From assembly GCA_964648465.1 (NCBI GenBank), contig CAZYMU010000005.1, forward strand, positions 1 to 64,000: a DNA stretch of 64,000 nucleotides. The letters run 5' to 3'. Every line of letters begins with the position of its first letter. The stretch's first letter is position 1. This document shows, in pieces, positions 52,720 to 62,158 of this stretch. Below the pieces are notes generated by a model that worked only from the letters and a program-made list of their open reading frames with translations, ran no database searches and had not been told where the DNA came from. Both the position numbers and the translations under genes were made by a program. This stretch comes from Aminicenans sp964648465. Lineage in GTDB: Bacteria; Acidobacteriota; Aminicenantia; Aminicenantales; Aminicenantaceae.

Positions 52720-52799
52720 TATTCAATCTCGCTTCAAAAAATTTCTTTATCCATCACCGGATTTCTCCCATTATATCAGCCAGAACTTCCTTTGCAATG

Positions 52800-54411
52800 T
52801 CAACCTTTACCCTTTATTATTTCCATGACTTTTTTGGAAGTTTTTGCTTTATTCAAGAGCTGCCTTGCCTTTTCATGCTCACCAAAACGCTGAAGGATCA
52901 GGCCGCCAAAATATTGATACTTTCCCTGTTTAAGCCAGTGTTTGACAGTGTAATCATAGACTGCTTTTCTTGTTTCTTCAGCTTTTTTCTTTTCTCCTAT
53001 CTTATCGTAACAAACAGCCTCGATATAATCCTGCATTCTAAAATCCGGATCATAAGGTCGGTCTGTGCCCAGGCTTTCTGGATATCTCTTCGACCCTTCA
53101 AAATATTTGATTGCATCAACGAATTTTTTCTTCTTCATATTGTTCAATCCAAGTTCAACCTGGCAGTTAACAAAAAGGCTGTGAATCTCGCTTGCTCCCT
53201 CATAAGGAAGGGTCTTGGTGCTTTCCAGTAGGCCCAGAGCCTCCATGTAGAAATTGTTGCTCATGAGAGAGCGAATCAAATCAATCCTCAGGACTCCTTC
53301 ATCAGGAAATGTTGAGGAGCCCTCGCGCGCCAATTCCAGAGATTCGTTAAACATGTGAAGTTCATTATAACAAGTAATAAGGTGATACCATGTCTTCCAG
53401 CTTTTCCTGTCAATCCTCAAAGCATCCTTAAAGTCTGAAAGAGCTTTCTTTGAATTAACTTCTTTATAAACATGGCCTCTTGAATATACAATGGGGCAAA
53501 GTCCGGACTGCCCATCCCATGCTTTCTTTGGCCTCAACCAAATTCTGAATCATGCCAGTAACAACCAAAGAAATTTTCATATTCACCCACAGTGAAATAA
53601 CTTTTATAAGAGCCGAAGTTATTATTCTTATACCAGGAAAGGTCACGACCTGTTCTATCCACAGGCCAAGGTTTAAGAGGAACAGAGAAATTATGGGCAA
53701 TGTGGCAGCGGCCAGGGAAGATATACTGCAAGTCTTCTCCCGTCTTGATCGCACCATTCATCCAGGCATAATAGGACTGATGAAGAGGCGACGGGTTATA
53801 CCAGAAAGCCCGTGTCTCAAAATAAGCTTTATCCCGTGGCAAATTTATTGTCACGCTCCATCGGGTGCGGGAAGGAAGGTCCATCGTGCCCACAATACAG
53901 CTTACGCTTCCATCCGGATTTGTGCGCATCAGATAATCGACAGGAGCGGCTCCGGCAGGAGTGTGGCCGACTATGCCAAAATTAAACTCGATACCACCTG
54001 AGGTCCATGGCCCTCTCAAAGCAATCTCCCGAAATTTCAACACATAGTTTGTGTAAATGAACTCTCTGCCTGTCGATTTCTCTGTGGCACCCCAGATTTT
54101 CCCGCCTACCTGGGGCAGTACAGAAACTTCAATATAAGGATTTTCCATGCGGACGACATTCCATTCTTTATCTACAGCAGTCTTACTGAACTTGTCAAAG
54201 AAACAATAAGGATAAAGCCTTGCTCCCTTTCCCCACAGGCTTGACCTTGTCAATATAGGAACCGGATCAGGGTCTGAGAAGGGATATGTTTTGATAACCT
54301 CTTTGCTTTCCTTGATGGCTGCCCCAGGGGATGAACAGCCAATAAGTTCTAAAAGTAAAAAAACTGTTATTACAATAAGAACCGGCAGTATGATGCAGTT
54401 GTCCTTTTCAT
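52800..54411 (-). pseudogene. DUF5107/TPR lipoprotein gene, broken and internally deleted
   Basis: Three pieces of one gene are visible. ATG at 54409-54411 starts a signal sequence that shifts frame near 54383 and continues as a hydrophobic segment with lipobox LIGC. From 54253 down to 53534, 239 codons encode a DUF5107 domain (VSVLPQVGGKIWGA, WTSGGIEFNFGIVGHTP, WSVTINLPRD). It ends abruptly after WHDSEFG, followed in another frame by about 245 codons of TPR helices (KALSDFKDALRID, LIRSLMSNNFYMEALGLLE) down to 52800. Intact DUF5107-TPR proteins are about 1000 residues, so the middle is lost. Two translatable parts remain but the gene is not intact. Confidence 0.7.
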
Positions 54412-54463
54412 TTTGACCCTCTGTTTATAATCTCTCCCTATATAAAATATCCCAGGATAATTT

Positions 54464-54532
54464 ACAGCAGCATTGCTGTAGAATATAAATATATCAATCC
54501 CCTTATTATGTGTCCAGATTTTTTGCCCTTCC
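54464..54532 (+). repeat. 69-bp direct repeat, copy 1
   Basis: Begins ACAGCAGCATTGCTGTAG and ends TTTTTTGCCCTTCC. It matches 56402-56470 at 65 of 69 positions in the same orientation. It contains the short palindrome CAGCA-T-TGCTG. The two copies bracket the higBA and HD-hydrolase genes. Confidence 0.9.
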
Positions 54533-54658
54533 TGTTCCGGTTCTCCCTGAGAATGATCACTATCCCGGTACGTCTTTTATATTACTGGAAGTCTATGATG
54601 ATACTTGACACGTAACGGGTAACAAGTTAAGATTATATTGTCTCGGAAGGAATTATGA

Positions 54659-54937
54659 ATGATCAAATCTTTCAAACATAATGGGCTGGAAAAGTTTTAT
54701 TACGAGGGTGACCGGAGGCGAGTTAACCCGGAACATGCTGCTAAGCTTGCTCGGATATTAGATCGCCTGGACGCATGCATAAGGCCACAGGATATGAAGT
54801 TACCCGGTTATAAACTTCATAAACTCACTGGCAGAGAATCAGAAACCTGGTCCGTCTGGGTCTCTGGTAATTGGCGGGTTACATTTCGATTCGAAAGGTC
54901 TGATGCCATCGATGTGGATTATCGAGACTATCATTAG
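54659..54937 (+). CDS. higB: HigB/RelE-superfamily toxin
   Basis: 92 aa. The family pattern is IKSFKHNGLEKFYYEGDRR at the start, then the RILDRLDACIRPQDMKLPGYKLHKLTG middle typical of HigB (host inhibition of growth) toxins, and WSVWVSGNWRVTFRFE followed by the acidic DVDYRDYH end. HigB enzymes cleave mRNA on the ribosome. Start ATG 54659 is preceded by GGAAGGA; a second ATG 4 bp earlier opens only an 8-codon frame. The antitoxin follows 17 bp downstream. Confidence 0.92.
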   Translation: MIKSFKHNGLEKFYYEGDRRRVNPEHAAKLARILDRLDACIRPQDMKLPGYKLHKLTGRESETWSVWVSGNWRVTFRFERSDAIDVDYRDYH

Positions 54938-54954
54938 CAATGGGAGGACTTTAA

Positions 54955-55248
54955 ATGACAAAAAAAAGAAAACCTGTTCATCCAGGAGAAGTATTAAACG
55001 AGGATATTATTAAACCCCTTGGGCTTACCGTAACCGAAGCAGCTAGATTTCTGGGTGTGACGCGCAAAACCATGTCGTTATTAATAAACTGTAAAGCATC
55101 GATGAGCCCAGAGATGGCGCTCAGGGTAGGTATGGCTACCAACACTTCTCCCGAAAGCTGGTTATATATGCAGGCTAAACTTGACCTCTGGCATGCCGCT
55201 CAAAACCCTCCCGTGGTCAAGAAACTAGGTAACATGGCGACTACATAG
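54955..55248 (+). CDS. higA: HigA antitoxin, XRE-family HTH
   Basis: 97 aa. KRKPVHPGEVLNEDIIKPLGLTVTEAA is the usual HigA start, and the helix-turn-helix is VTEAARFLGVTRKTMSLLIN. A short helical tail with ALRVGMATNTSPESWLYMQAKLDL follows. It binds HigB and represses the operon, with toxin-first order typical for higBA. A GGAGG site precedes the ATG. Confidence 0.93.
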   Translation: MTKKRKPVHPGEVLNEDIIKPLGLTVTEAARFLGVTRKTMSLLINCKASMSPEMALRVGMATNTSPESWLYMQAKLDLWHAAQNPPVVKKLGNMATT

Positions 55249-55494
55249 ACTTTTTGCTTCCAGCTTGAACCGCAGCGATCTTCAAGCTCCCGGGTGCTTA
55301 AAGACCTGGTTAACATTTTATGCTCATATTTATTTCCAAATATAAACTTCAGCCCGGTTGGCAAGGCTCAGCACTTATCACAAAGGTAGAAAAGGAAACA
55401 TTATTGAATACAGCCGTTGAAGCAGAACTGAACTAGCTGATTAGAAACTGATAAAAATGTAATCAGGGGTCAGACCTACTTAGATTATTGAAAA

Positions 55495-56298
55495 TTAGAC
55501 AAGTAGTTCGAAATTATTGCATTTTTTATCCAGATAAGATTTCAATGTTGAATAGATTCTTTGGGTTTTATCTGATTGAGGGAGCACATCCTTGATTTTT
55601 TCTAAATAGCTTCTTTGCCGGATAAGCTGGAAGGTGCGGGGAAAGTTAATATCGTAGATCCATGCCATCTGGAGGATCTTGAAATCATTGAGTGTGTTGA
55701 TGTGACTTGTTCTGACAGATCTTCCAGACATTATATCATTATAGACTTCATGGGATATTTTTGGGATATTGGGCAAATCGAGTTCAAGGCTTTTATTCTG
55801 GCTCTTATTTTCTCTGTGGTAGTAGTTCGTCACAACATACAGGATATCCAGCTTATCTGCATCGCGCAGCAATTTTGCAAAGAATAGACATCGTTCAGTT
55901 TCTTTCTTAGGAAGAACTGCGCGGTTGTGATAGGCAATTGTACGTAGGATTAGTTCACTGGTGGGTTTGTCTACTTTTTTTAGGACATGGTTTTGCCGAA
56001 TGATTTTTATTCCAAGTTGAGCATGATCTTCTGATTCTGTATCAGAAAATGTCGCATAACGGTTGTATTGCTCAAACCGGCCTATATCATGAAGCAAGGC
56101 TATTGTTTCTGCCAGGCGAAGGTCTTTTTTGCCTAAAGAGAGACTTTGTGCGAGATTAAGGATTTCTTGGCAGACACGGAAGGTGTGGTCCTTTTTTAAA
56201 TCTATATTCTGCTGGTAATATGGGTCTGATGATTGGTAATTTTTAAGGTAATTTTCGAACCATGATTTGATGTTATCTAGAGTTTCTTGTTTAATCAT
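55495..56298 (-). CDS. HD-domain phosphohydrolase
   Basis: 267 aa. The HD-domain metal ligands are visible: HTFRVCQEIL (first His), LLHDIGRFEQ (HD near 89), then H in AYHNRAVLP and D in LLRDADKLDIL. Members hydrolyse phosphate esters of nucleotides or nucleotide second messengers. No additional sensor or synthetase domain is seen, and the substrate is unknown. It is convergent with higA and lies between the two 69-bp repeats. Confidence 0.87.
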   Translation of the reverse strand: MIKQETLDNIKSWFENYLKNYQSSDPYYQQNIDLKKDHTFRVCQEILNLAQSLSLGKKDLRLAETIALLHDIGRFEQYNRYATFSDTESEDHAQLGIKIIRQNHVLKKVDKPTSELILRTIAYHNRAVLPKKETERCLFFAKLLRDADKLDILYVVTNYYHRENKSQNKSLELDLPNIPKISHEVYNDIMSGRSVRTSHINTLNDFKILQMAWIYDINFPRTFQLIRQRSYLEKIKDVLPQSDKTQRIYSTLKSYLDKKCNNFELLV

Positions 56299-56331
56299 TA
56301 TTTAAATATGGTATCAACCTTGAGAAAGAAA

Positions 56332-56386
56332 GTACCTGGTACCTTCTCAAAATATGCTTGCCTATCAGTAAAAGTGTACCAGGTAC
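56332..56386. repeat. Inverted repeat pair, GTACCTGGTAC / GTACCAGGTAC
   Basis: The 11-bp arms at 56332-56342 and 56376-56386 are exact reverse complements, separated by 33 bp. Sequences of this kind are often seen at the edges of REP/RAYT-type units in environmental genomes. No transposase is present. It lies in the promoter region between the HD gene and lepA. Confidence 0.6.
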
Positions 56387-56401
56387 AATTTTTCTTAATC
56401 C

Positions 56402-56470
56402 ACAGCAGCATTGCTGTAGGATATAAATATATCAATCCCCGCATTATGTGTCCAGATTTTTTGCCCCTCC
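56402..56470 (+). repeat. 69-bp direct repeat, copy 2
   Basis: Same sequence as 54464-54532 with four substitutions and no gaps. It ends about 100 bp upstream of lepA. Confidence 0.9.
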
Positions 56471-56571
56471 AAAGTGTGCATCGTCAAAGGGTATATGTTA
56501 GAATATTTGTTTGACCTGAATTATTCATGAAAACAATCATTTGAGAAAATTCAGCATCAAGAGAATCAAAC

Positions 56572-58368
56572 ATGTCTAGCATCAGAAACTTTAGCATTAT
56601 CGCTCATATTGACCATGGAAAATCTACCCTTGCAGACAGGTTTATACAAGTTTCAGGCATGGTTTCACAAAGAGAATTCAGGGACCAAATACTCGATACA
56701 ATGGACCTCGAGAGAGAAAGAGGGATTACTATTAAAAGCCATACTATAACACTGCCTTATACAGATAAAAACGGTGAAGATTATTCACTCAACCTGATTG
56801 ACACCCCTGGCCATGTAGATTTTTCATACGAAGTATCCCGTGCCCTCGCATCATGTGAAGGTGTGATTCTTATTGTTGATGCATCACAAGGCGTAGAAGC
56901 ACAAACAGTTGCAAATCTTTACATGGCCATGGAACATGACCTTACAATAATTCCTGTTATAAATAAGATAGACCTTATATCTGCAGATATAGACAGAACT
57001 AAAGAACAAATTGAAAATGAACTGGGCCTTGATTCTGATATGGCAATCCTGTGTTCTGCCAAAAAAGGAATAGGGATAAACGATGTTTTTGAAGCTATAG
57101 TAAAATATGTCCCACCACCAAAAGGCAGCCCTGACAAGCAGTTTAAAGCCCTTATTTTTGATGCTCATTATGATTCTTTTCGTGGGACGATAATTCACTG
57201 CCGCATCTTTGACGGGTCTGTTAAAGCCGGTGATATTATCCGTCTGCTATCAAATAGTTCTACCTATAAAGTTGAAGAAGTCGGACTGTTTCATATAGAA
57301 ACAACACCAAAAGAGAATCTTTCTGCAGGTGAAGTCGGATACATTATTGCAGGGATAAAAAAACTTGGAGATACAAGGATCGGCGATACTATTACTTTAG
57401 ATTCAAATCCAACTGCTGAACCCTTATCCGGATTTAAGGAAGCAAAGCCTCTAGTCTTTTCTTCTATTTATCCTGTATCTTCAGATGAATATCAATCTCT
57501 TCGAGAGACTCTTGATAAGTATGAACTCAATGATGCAGCCCTTACCTATCAAAAAGATTCTTCTGCAGCTTTAGGACAAGGATTCAGATGCGGTTTTTTA
57601 GGACTTCTTCATCTTGAAATATTTCAACAGAGATTAGAACGGGAATACAACCTGTCTATTATAATGACAGTACCGAGCGTTCAATACAGATTCACAGTCA
57701 AAAATGATGAGACCATTATAATAGATAACCCACAATATTATCCGGATCCATCTTTAATCAAAAGCACATCAGAACCTTATATTAAAGCGTCTCTTCTTTT
57801 CCCTGATAAATATATGGGCGTTGTGATGAAATTATGTTTATCACGCAGAGGAAGCAATCCTCGCACGAGCTATCCAACTCCAGGGCGTATCGAGCTTATT
57901 ATTGATATGCCCCTTGCAGAAGTTATTTACGACTTCTACGATACTCTCAAGACAATTACACAGGGATATGGATCATTTGACTATGAATTAATTGACTATA
58001 GAGAAAGTGACCTTGTACGGCTTGATATTCTGGTTAATGGCGAAAAGGTTGATGCTTTATCCATAATTGTACATCGTGACAAATCCAGAGAATGGGGAGT
58101 AAAAATATGCAGCCGGCTCAAAGATGAAATTCCAAGACATCAATTTAAAATAGCTATTCAAGGTGCGATTGGAGGTAAGATAATCTCGAGATCCACGGTT
58201 TCTCCATATAGAAAAGACGTAACTGCCAAACTTTACGGTGGAGATGTAACACGCAAACAAAAACTTCTGAAGAAACAGAAAAAAGGAAAAAAAAGGATGA
58301 AAATGGTTGGTTCAGTAATGATCCCTCAGAGTGCCTTTATTTCCGTCCTAAAAACAGAAAACAAGTAA
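56572..58368 (+). CDS. lepA: Elongation factor 4 (LepA)
   Basis: 598 aa, the usual length. GTPase motifs: AHIDHGKST (G1), RGITI (G2), DTPGHVDF (G3), NKIDL (G4) and CSAKKG (G5). Domain II follows, then the LepA-specific C-terminal region ending in a lysine-rich stretch GKKRMKMVGSV and IPQSAFISVL. It is a ribosome-binding GTPase that acts in translation, reported to back-translocate or assist initiation under stress. It stands alone on the plus strand; the 58369-58611 region after it shows no clear terminator. Confidence 0.97.
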   Translation: MSSIRNFSIIAHIDHGKSTLADRFIQVSGMVSQREFRDQILDTMDLERERGITIKSHTITLPYTDKNGEDYSLNLIDTPGHVDFSYEVSRALASCEGVILIVDASQGVEAQTVANLYMAMEHDLTIIPVINKIDLISADIDRTKEQIENELGLDSDMAILCSAKKGIGINDVFEAIVKYVPPPKGSPDKQFKALIFDAHYDSFRGTIIHCRIFDGSVKAGDIIRLLSNSSTYKVEEVGLFHIETTPKENLSAGEVGYIIAGIKKLGDTRIGDTITLDSNPTAEPLSGFKEAKPLVFSSIYPVSSDEYQSLRETLDKYELNDAALTYQKDSSAALGQGFRCGFLGLLHLEIFQQRLEREYNLSIIMTVPSVQYRFTVKNDETIIIDNPQYYPDPSLIKSTSEPYIKASLLFPDKYMGVVMKLCLSRRGSNPRTSYPTPGRIELIIDMPLAEVIYDFYDTLKTITQGYGSFDYELIDYRESDLVRLDILVNGEKVDALSIIVHRDKSREWGVKICSRLKDEIPRHQFKIAIQGAIGGKIISRSTVSPYRKDVTAKLYGGDVTRKQKLLKKQKKGKKRMKMVGSVMIPQSAFISVLKTENK

Positions 58369-58611
58369 AAAACAGCAGCATAATAGGAATTATACATTTA
58401 TGCATTTACGGATTGGCTTTGGCACATAGTTGATATCATTAAAATTAACTTATTCACAAGCCTGAATCGGGATTTAGATGATAATATTTAGCATGAAAAT
58501 CGTCTCTCTAATAAATGAAGCTATATCATTGATTGATCGAGAAGTATATGGAGGGAAAGTGTTGTATAAGCACTAAGGATTTTGGGACAAACCAACTTCT
58601 TTTAACCTAGG

Positions 58612-59088
58612 CTACTTTATTTTCCTTAAATATTTTAAATCTTCTATATCTTTAGGTCGATTTATCGTCTCTTTATTCTTAATTAACTCATCTAATCCAA
58701 TAAAATAAATCGGTATGGTTTTTTTATATATTCTCAGCTTATCAGTAACTTTGTTCTTCCAAGCTTCTGAGAAAGAAACATTGTCAATAAGATTCATCAA
58801 ATCAATCCGGTTAGGAGGCACGCCAAATTGAATTATTAAAGCAGGTTTTTTCAAATCTTCTATGGAATCAACACCTGGAATATCTCCCCGCCAAAATTCT
58901 GTTAAAGTATCATACAGTCTCTTAGTATTTTCAGGGAAAGATTCAAAAAAGAAATCAACATCTCCAGTTAATCTTGTATGTCCATAATAAATTACTGCTT
59001 CCCCGCCAACAATAAGGTATTTTACATTATGTTTATCAAGAAAAAAAATAAAGTCTTTAATGTCGGGCGAGAAATAGGAAGATTTCAC
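58612..59088 (-). CDS. Nucleotidyltransferase-like protein (AbiEii/DUF6036-type)
   Basis: 158 aa starting with GTG (59086-59088), which overlaps the stop of the preceding 59-codon gene as GTGA. The nucleotidyltransferase core is visible: VKYLIVGGEAVIYYGHTRLTGDVDFFFES, with GG and the DxD metal pair. The C-terminal part is PPNRIDLMNLI and the KNKETINRPKDIEDLKYL helix typical of this group. Relatives act as toxins that modify tRNA or as uncharacterised transferases. The tightly coupled small upstream protein could be its antitoxin. Confidence 0.82.
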   Translation of the reverse strand: MKSSYFSPDIKDFIFFLDKHNVKYLIVGGEAVIYYGHTRLTGDVDFFFESFPENTKRLYDTLTEFWRGDIPGVDSIEDLKKPALIIQFGVPPNRIDLMNLIDNVSFSEAWKNKVTDKLRIYKKTIPIYFIGLDELIKNKETINRPKDIEDLKYLRKIK

Positions 59089-59264
59089 TTGATTTTACAT
59101 GCCTCTCTCACATCAGGAGGTTTTGAGCCATATACACGCTTACGCAATGTAAAGGAGACGGCCTGCCTCTCTTCAGGGGACATTCGGATCTGCTGTAAAA
59201 TATCCCACTCCTCCGCTTTTTTGAATGTTTTTGCTTTATGGACAATACGTTTAATGCTCTTCAT
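59085..59264 (-). CDS. Small protein coupled to the nucleotidyltransferase (possible antitoxin)
   Basis: 59 codons from ATG at 59262-59264: starts MKSIKRIVHKAKTFKKAEEW, then LQQIRMSPEERQAVSFTLRKR and YGSKPPDVREACKIK. It is too short for usual ORF cut-offs. The phrase MSPEERQ with a following basic helix is common in short proteins encoded just upstream of AbiEii/DUF6036-like nucleotidyltransferases. The stop overlaps the GTG start of that gene by 4 bp, so the two are co-translated. A toxin-antitoxin role is inference. Confidence 0.7.
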   Translation of the reverse strand: MKSIKRIVHKAKTFKKAEEWDILQQIRMSPEERQAVSFTLRKRVYGSKPPDVREACKIK

Positions 59265-59380
59265 TTGTTAGGCTTAGCTTAGCTTATTTTTCTCTGTTAA
59301 TTATTTTATCATTTTCCAAGGTCAAAAGGAAGTCCACGGAAGCATGAAAAATAGGATGTGTCACTATTTAAATAATAAAC

Positions 59381-59457
<77 letters not shown>

Positions 59458-59643
59458 AAGTACGGCTAGGCTATTCAAGCCAATTCAGTAAATTTAACCA
59501 ACAAAATCAAATTTATAAATCTTATCTTAACTATATCGCAATGGACACCGATTTTCAATTCTTTGCCGCAAGCAGTAAAAAATAGCATTGCTCTCTTTTT
59601 TTTCTGAATACCTAAAGAATAGCTCTACCCGTAATTAATTCTA

Positions 59644-60945
59644 TTACTGCTTACTACGCTTAATTTTCCTTTTTAAACGCTCAAGTCTGTGAGAGAAATC
59701 TTCCTTATAATAAGAAGAACAATTAAGAGAAAGAACGAATCCTTCTTCTGCAATTTTTCTTGCTTCTTCATACGCTCTTTCTCTATGTTCAAAATACATT
59801 GCAAGTTCTCTAAACGAAAAAAGCTGGTTAGAAGACACATCATCTAAGGAAGCCACTTCTTTCCATAGTGAAACAGCCTTTTCCCATTCCTGATTTCTCT
59901 TGAAATTGTAAGAAAGCCTCTTCTTGGTCTGGATCGATATTTCCTCTGTTAATTTTCCGTCCAGTGCACGCTCGAAAAAATAGACAGACTTCTCTATTTC
60001 CCCGACCTTTTCAAGAATCTTTCCTGCCCCGTACAAATCCATTGCGTCGCTTCCCTTTTCTTCAGAAAAAACAAGAGCCCCTGCAATAACAACACCCAAA
60101 AGAGACAGGATGTCCTCTTCATTATGGTAAAGGACAGGCTCAATCAATTCAAAATTTCCTGTATCCAGATATTGAAAATATCTCCAGGGTATTTCAGATG
60201 ATGGTATATCTTCGAGACGGCCGGTTTTTAGGACTTCGTGCGCCAGATTACACAAACGGCAGCTTTCATATTTGTGTTTCCAGAGATTCCTTGCTGGAAA
60301 TAGAAAATCAAGATGAGGAAGCCCGCTTAGAATTAAAGGCTGCCTGTAAAGGATAAACCTTGTCTCCAGTAAAGGAATATCAAATGCTTTTCCGTTATAA
60401 GTGACCACAGATTGAAAATTTCTATCAGCAAAAAACTTGCCCAGTTCATGAATCATTTTTTCTTCCTCAGCTAAATCACCAAGGAAATACTGTACAACCC
60501 AGAATCTGTCATCACTGTAATAACCCATTCCAACATTGAAAGGTACAACACCGGCCCCTCCAGAGAGACCTGTAGTTTCCAGGTCGATGAAGAGAGATGT
60601 GGAAAGGTCAAGATTTTTGAAAGCCGGGTCTTTACTTAAACAGGCAAGAACATCGCCTTCAATATCCAGGCCTCGAGCAAGAGTGATCTTTCCATATTTA
60701 TAATTCAGGTCATATTGATTTTCTTTAAACATCAGCGGTTCATGCTCAACAGGTTCAGCCCGTTGAATTTCAGGCTTTTTAGGTTTTTCCCTATCTGTCA
60801 GATTGATTAACTGCTGGAGTTTTTCTTTGGTTGTGAGTTTTTCTTTTCTTTCTATCTGTTCCCATGTGTCTTTTATCCGCTGAGATTTCAAACGGGCTTC
60901 TCTTTCTTTTTTTAGCTGTTTTAATTTCTCTTTGATGTCGGTCAT
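59644..60945 (-). CDS. YprB-type ribonuclease H-like exonuclease domain protein
   Basis: 433 aa. After a charged N-terminal coiled region (KLKQLKKEREARLKSQRIK), an RNase H-like exonuclease domain holds FIDLETTGLSGGAG (first DExE-type motif, near 140), YNGKAFDIPLLETRF (second Asp) and YHNEEDILSLLGV (third Asp). This matches the YprB family of DEDD exonucleases. The C-terminal 130 residues form TPR-like helices (ALDGKLTEEISIQTKKRL). Substrate not known. An apparently single-gene unit upstream of tRNA-Arg on the same strand. Confidence 0.85.
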   Translation of the reverse strand: MTDIKEKLKQLKKEREARLKSQRIKDTWEQIERKEKLTTKEKLQQLINLTDREKPKKPEIQRAEPVEHEPLMFKENQYDLNYKYGKITLARGLDIEGDVLACLSKDPAFKNLDLSTSLFIDLETTGLSGGAGVVPFNVGMGYYSDDRFWVVQYFLGDLAEEEKMIHELGKFFADRNFQSVVTYNGKAFDIPLLETRFILYRQPLILSGLPHLDFLFPARNLWKHKYESCRLCNLAHEVLKTGRLEDIPSSEIPWRYFQYLDTGNFELIEPVLYHNEEDILSLLGVVIAGALVFSEEKGSDAMDLYGAGKILEKVGEIEKSVYFFERALDGKLTEEISIQTKKRLSYNFKRNQEWEKAVSLWKEVASLDDVSSNQLFSFRELAMYFEHRERAYEEARKIAEEGFVLSLNCSSYYKEDFSHRLERLKRKIKRSKQ

Positions 60946-61043
60946 TTGTCATCATTCATGATTGAAATAAAGGTCAGTTCAGATAAGGCATAATATAAAC
61001 AGTAAATAAAGCATCCGATAAATATCCTGGTATCGCTGTATCC

Positions 61044-61463
61044 TTACTTTCCCATAAACTGGAGGAAAATCTTTCTTGAACGTTCACGGTTGTCAAAATC
61101 TACAAATACTATCTGCTGCCATGTGCCGAGTGCCAGTTTGCTATTGTAAAAAGGAACAGTCAGAGAAGGCCCGAGCAGCGAAGCCCGCACATGTGAAAAT
61201 CCGTTTCCATCTCCCCATCTCGCATCATGATGATAAGTTACTGTGCTCGGTATAAGTTTTTCCATTAGTTCTGAGAAATCCTTAACAAGTCCTTCTTCAT
61301 ATTCTATTGTTGTTATACCTGCAGTAGAACCTGTAATAAATAGAGTTACCGTTCCATTTTCCAATCCGCTCTCTGTCAGCTTTTTTGAAACATGGCTGGT
61401 TAGGTCCAACATATCGTTAAACCCCTTTGTTGAAAAGCTCAGTGAATCTTTGATTACTTTCAT
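61044..61463 (-). CDS. YjbQ/UPF0047-family protein
   Basis: 139 aa from the ATG at 61463. The frame is open to 61538, but the upstream residues are not family-like and 139 aa is the usual length. Motifs: LFITGSTAGITTIEYEEGL, TYHHDARWGDGNGFSHVRASLLGPSLTVPF and KLALGTWQQIVFVDFD, with the His/Asp/Glu cluster conserved in the family. YjbQ has thiamine-phosphate synthase-like activity in E. coli; the biological role is unclear. It is divergent from the sigma-factor operon. Confidence 0.9.
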   Translation of the reverse strand: MKVIKDSLSFSTKGFNDMLDLTSHVSKKLTESGLENGTVTLFITGSTAGITTIEYEEGLVKDFSELMEKLIPSTVTYHHDARWGDGNGFSHVRASLLGPSLTVPFYNSKLALGTWQQIVFVDFDNRERSRKIFLQFMGK

Positions 61464-61579
61464 AACACAATCAATATTACAGGCTATATAATAAAGAGTA
61501 AAGAGCTTACAATTAAAATTTACGTATAATATAGTCAACTAATGCCTATAATTTTCCGTTTTAATATATAAAGAAAAAA

Positions 61580-62158
61580 ATGGATGAAAGAGAAATAATT
61601 CAATCAGCACAGGCAGGAAATAATGAAGCCTTCAGGCAATTGTTTGAAGAAAACAAAAATGGGATCTTTTCCCTGGCTTTCCGGTATACAAAGAATGCTG
61701 AAGATGCAGAAGACATTGTCCAAGAAACATTTATCAAGGCATACAATTCCTTACAAAAATTTCACACTCAGGATCAAACAAGATTTTCTTCCTGGCTCTT
61801 CCGCATCAGTATTAACTGCAGTATCGATCACCTTAGAAAACACAAAAAAATGAAAGAAAAACACTCCATGAGCCAAGATGTCCAAAATATATCTTCAAAC
61901 AATGAAAATCTCAATCCTGTATACATAAACAGATTAAAAGAAATACGTGAAAAAATAGATCTGATTCTAAACCAATTATCCTTTAAGCAGAGAATGATTT
62001 TCATCCTGAGGCATTATCAACACTTCAGCACTCAGGAAATCGCTGAATTCATGAATAGTTCACAGGGGAGTGTGAAAAAACAGCTTTTTCGGGCAGTATC
62101 AGTTATTAAAAAGAATTTTAAAAGCTTTTTTTCGGAGAAAAACTATGAAATGCAGTAA
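61580..62158 (+). CDS. ECF (sigma-70 family, RpoE-like) sigma factor
   Basis: 192 aa. Region 2 is FRQLFEENKNGIFSLAFRYT, then AEDIVQETFIKAYNSL and WLFRISINCSIDHLRKHKK. Region 4 is LSFKQRMIFILRHYQHFST and EIAEFMNSSQGSVKKQLFRAV, a helix-turn-helix. No region 1.1 or 3, as usual for ECF factors. The gene overlaps the anti-sigma gene by 14 bp, so the two are coupled. It probably controls its own operon and the HEAT-repeat protein. Confidence 0.94.
   Translation: MDEREIIQSAQAGNNEAFRQLFEENKNGIFSLAFRYTKNAEDAEDIVQETFIKAYNSLQKFHTQDQTRFSSWLFRISINCSIDHLRKHKKMKEKHSMSQDVQNISSNNENLNPVYINRLKEIREKIDLILNQLSFKQRMIFILRHYQHFSTQEIAEFMNSSQGSVKKQLFRAVSVIKKNFKSFFSEKNYEMQ

Noticed and set aside
55381..55450. Short plus-strand segment (ETLLNTAVEAELN) considered as an IS256-type transposase scrap
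   Set aside because: Only about 15 residues before stops; similarity could be chance and no further transposase sequence is seen.
58490..58610. Possible short frame MKIVSLINEAISLIDREVYGG after lepA
   Set aside because: Only 27 codons, no ribosome site; a second frame continues for a few codons but no family is recognised.
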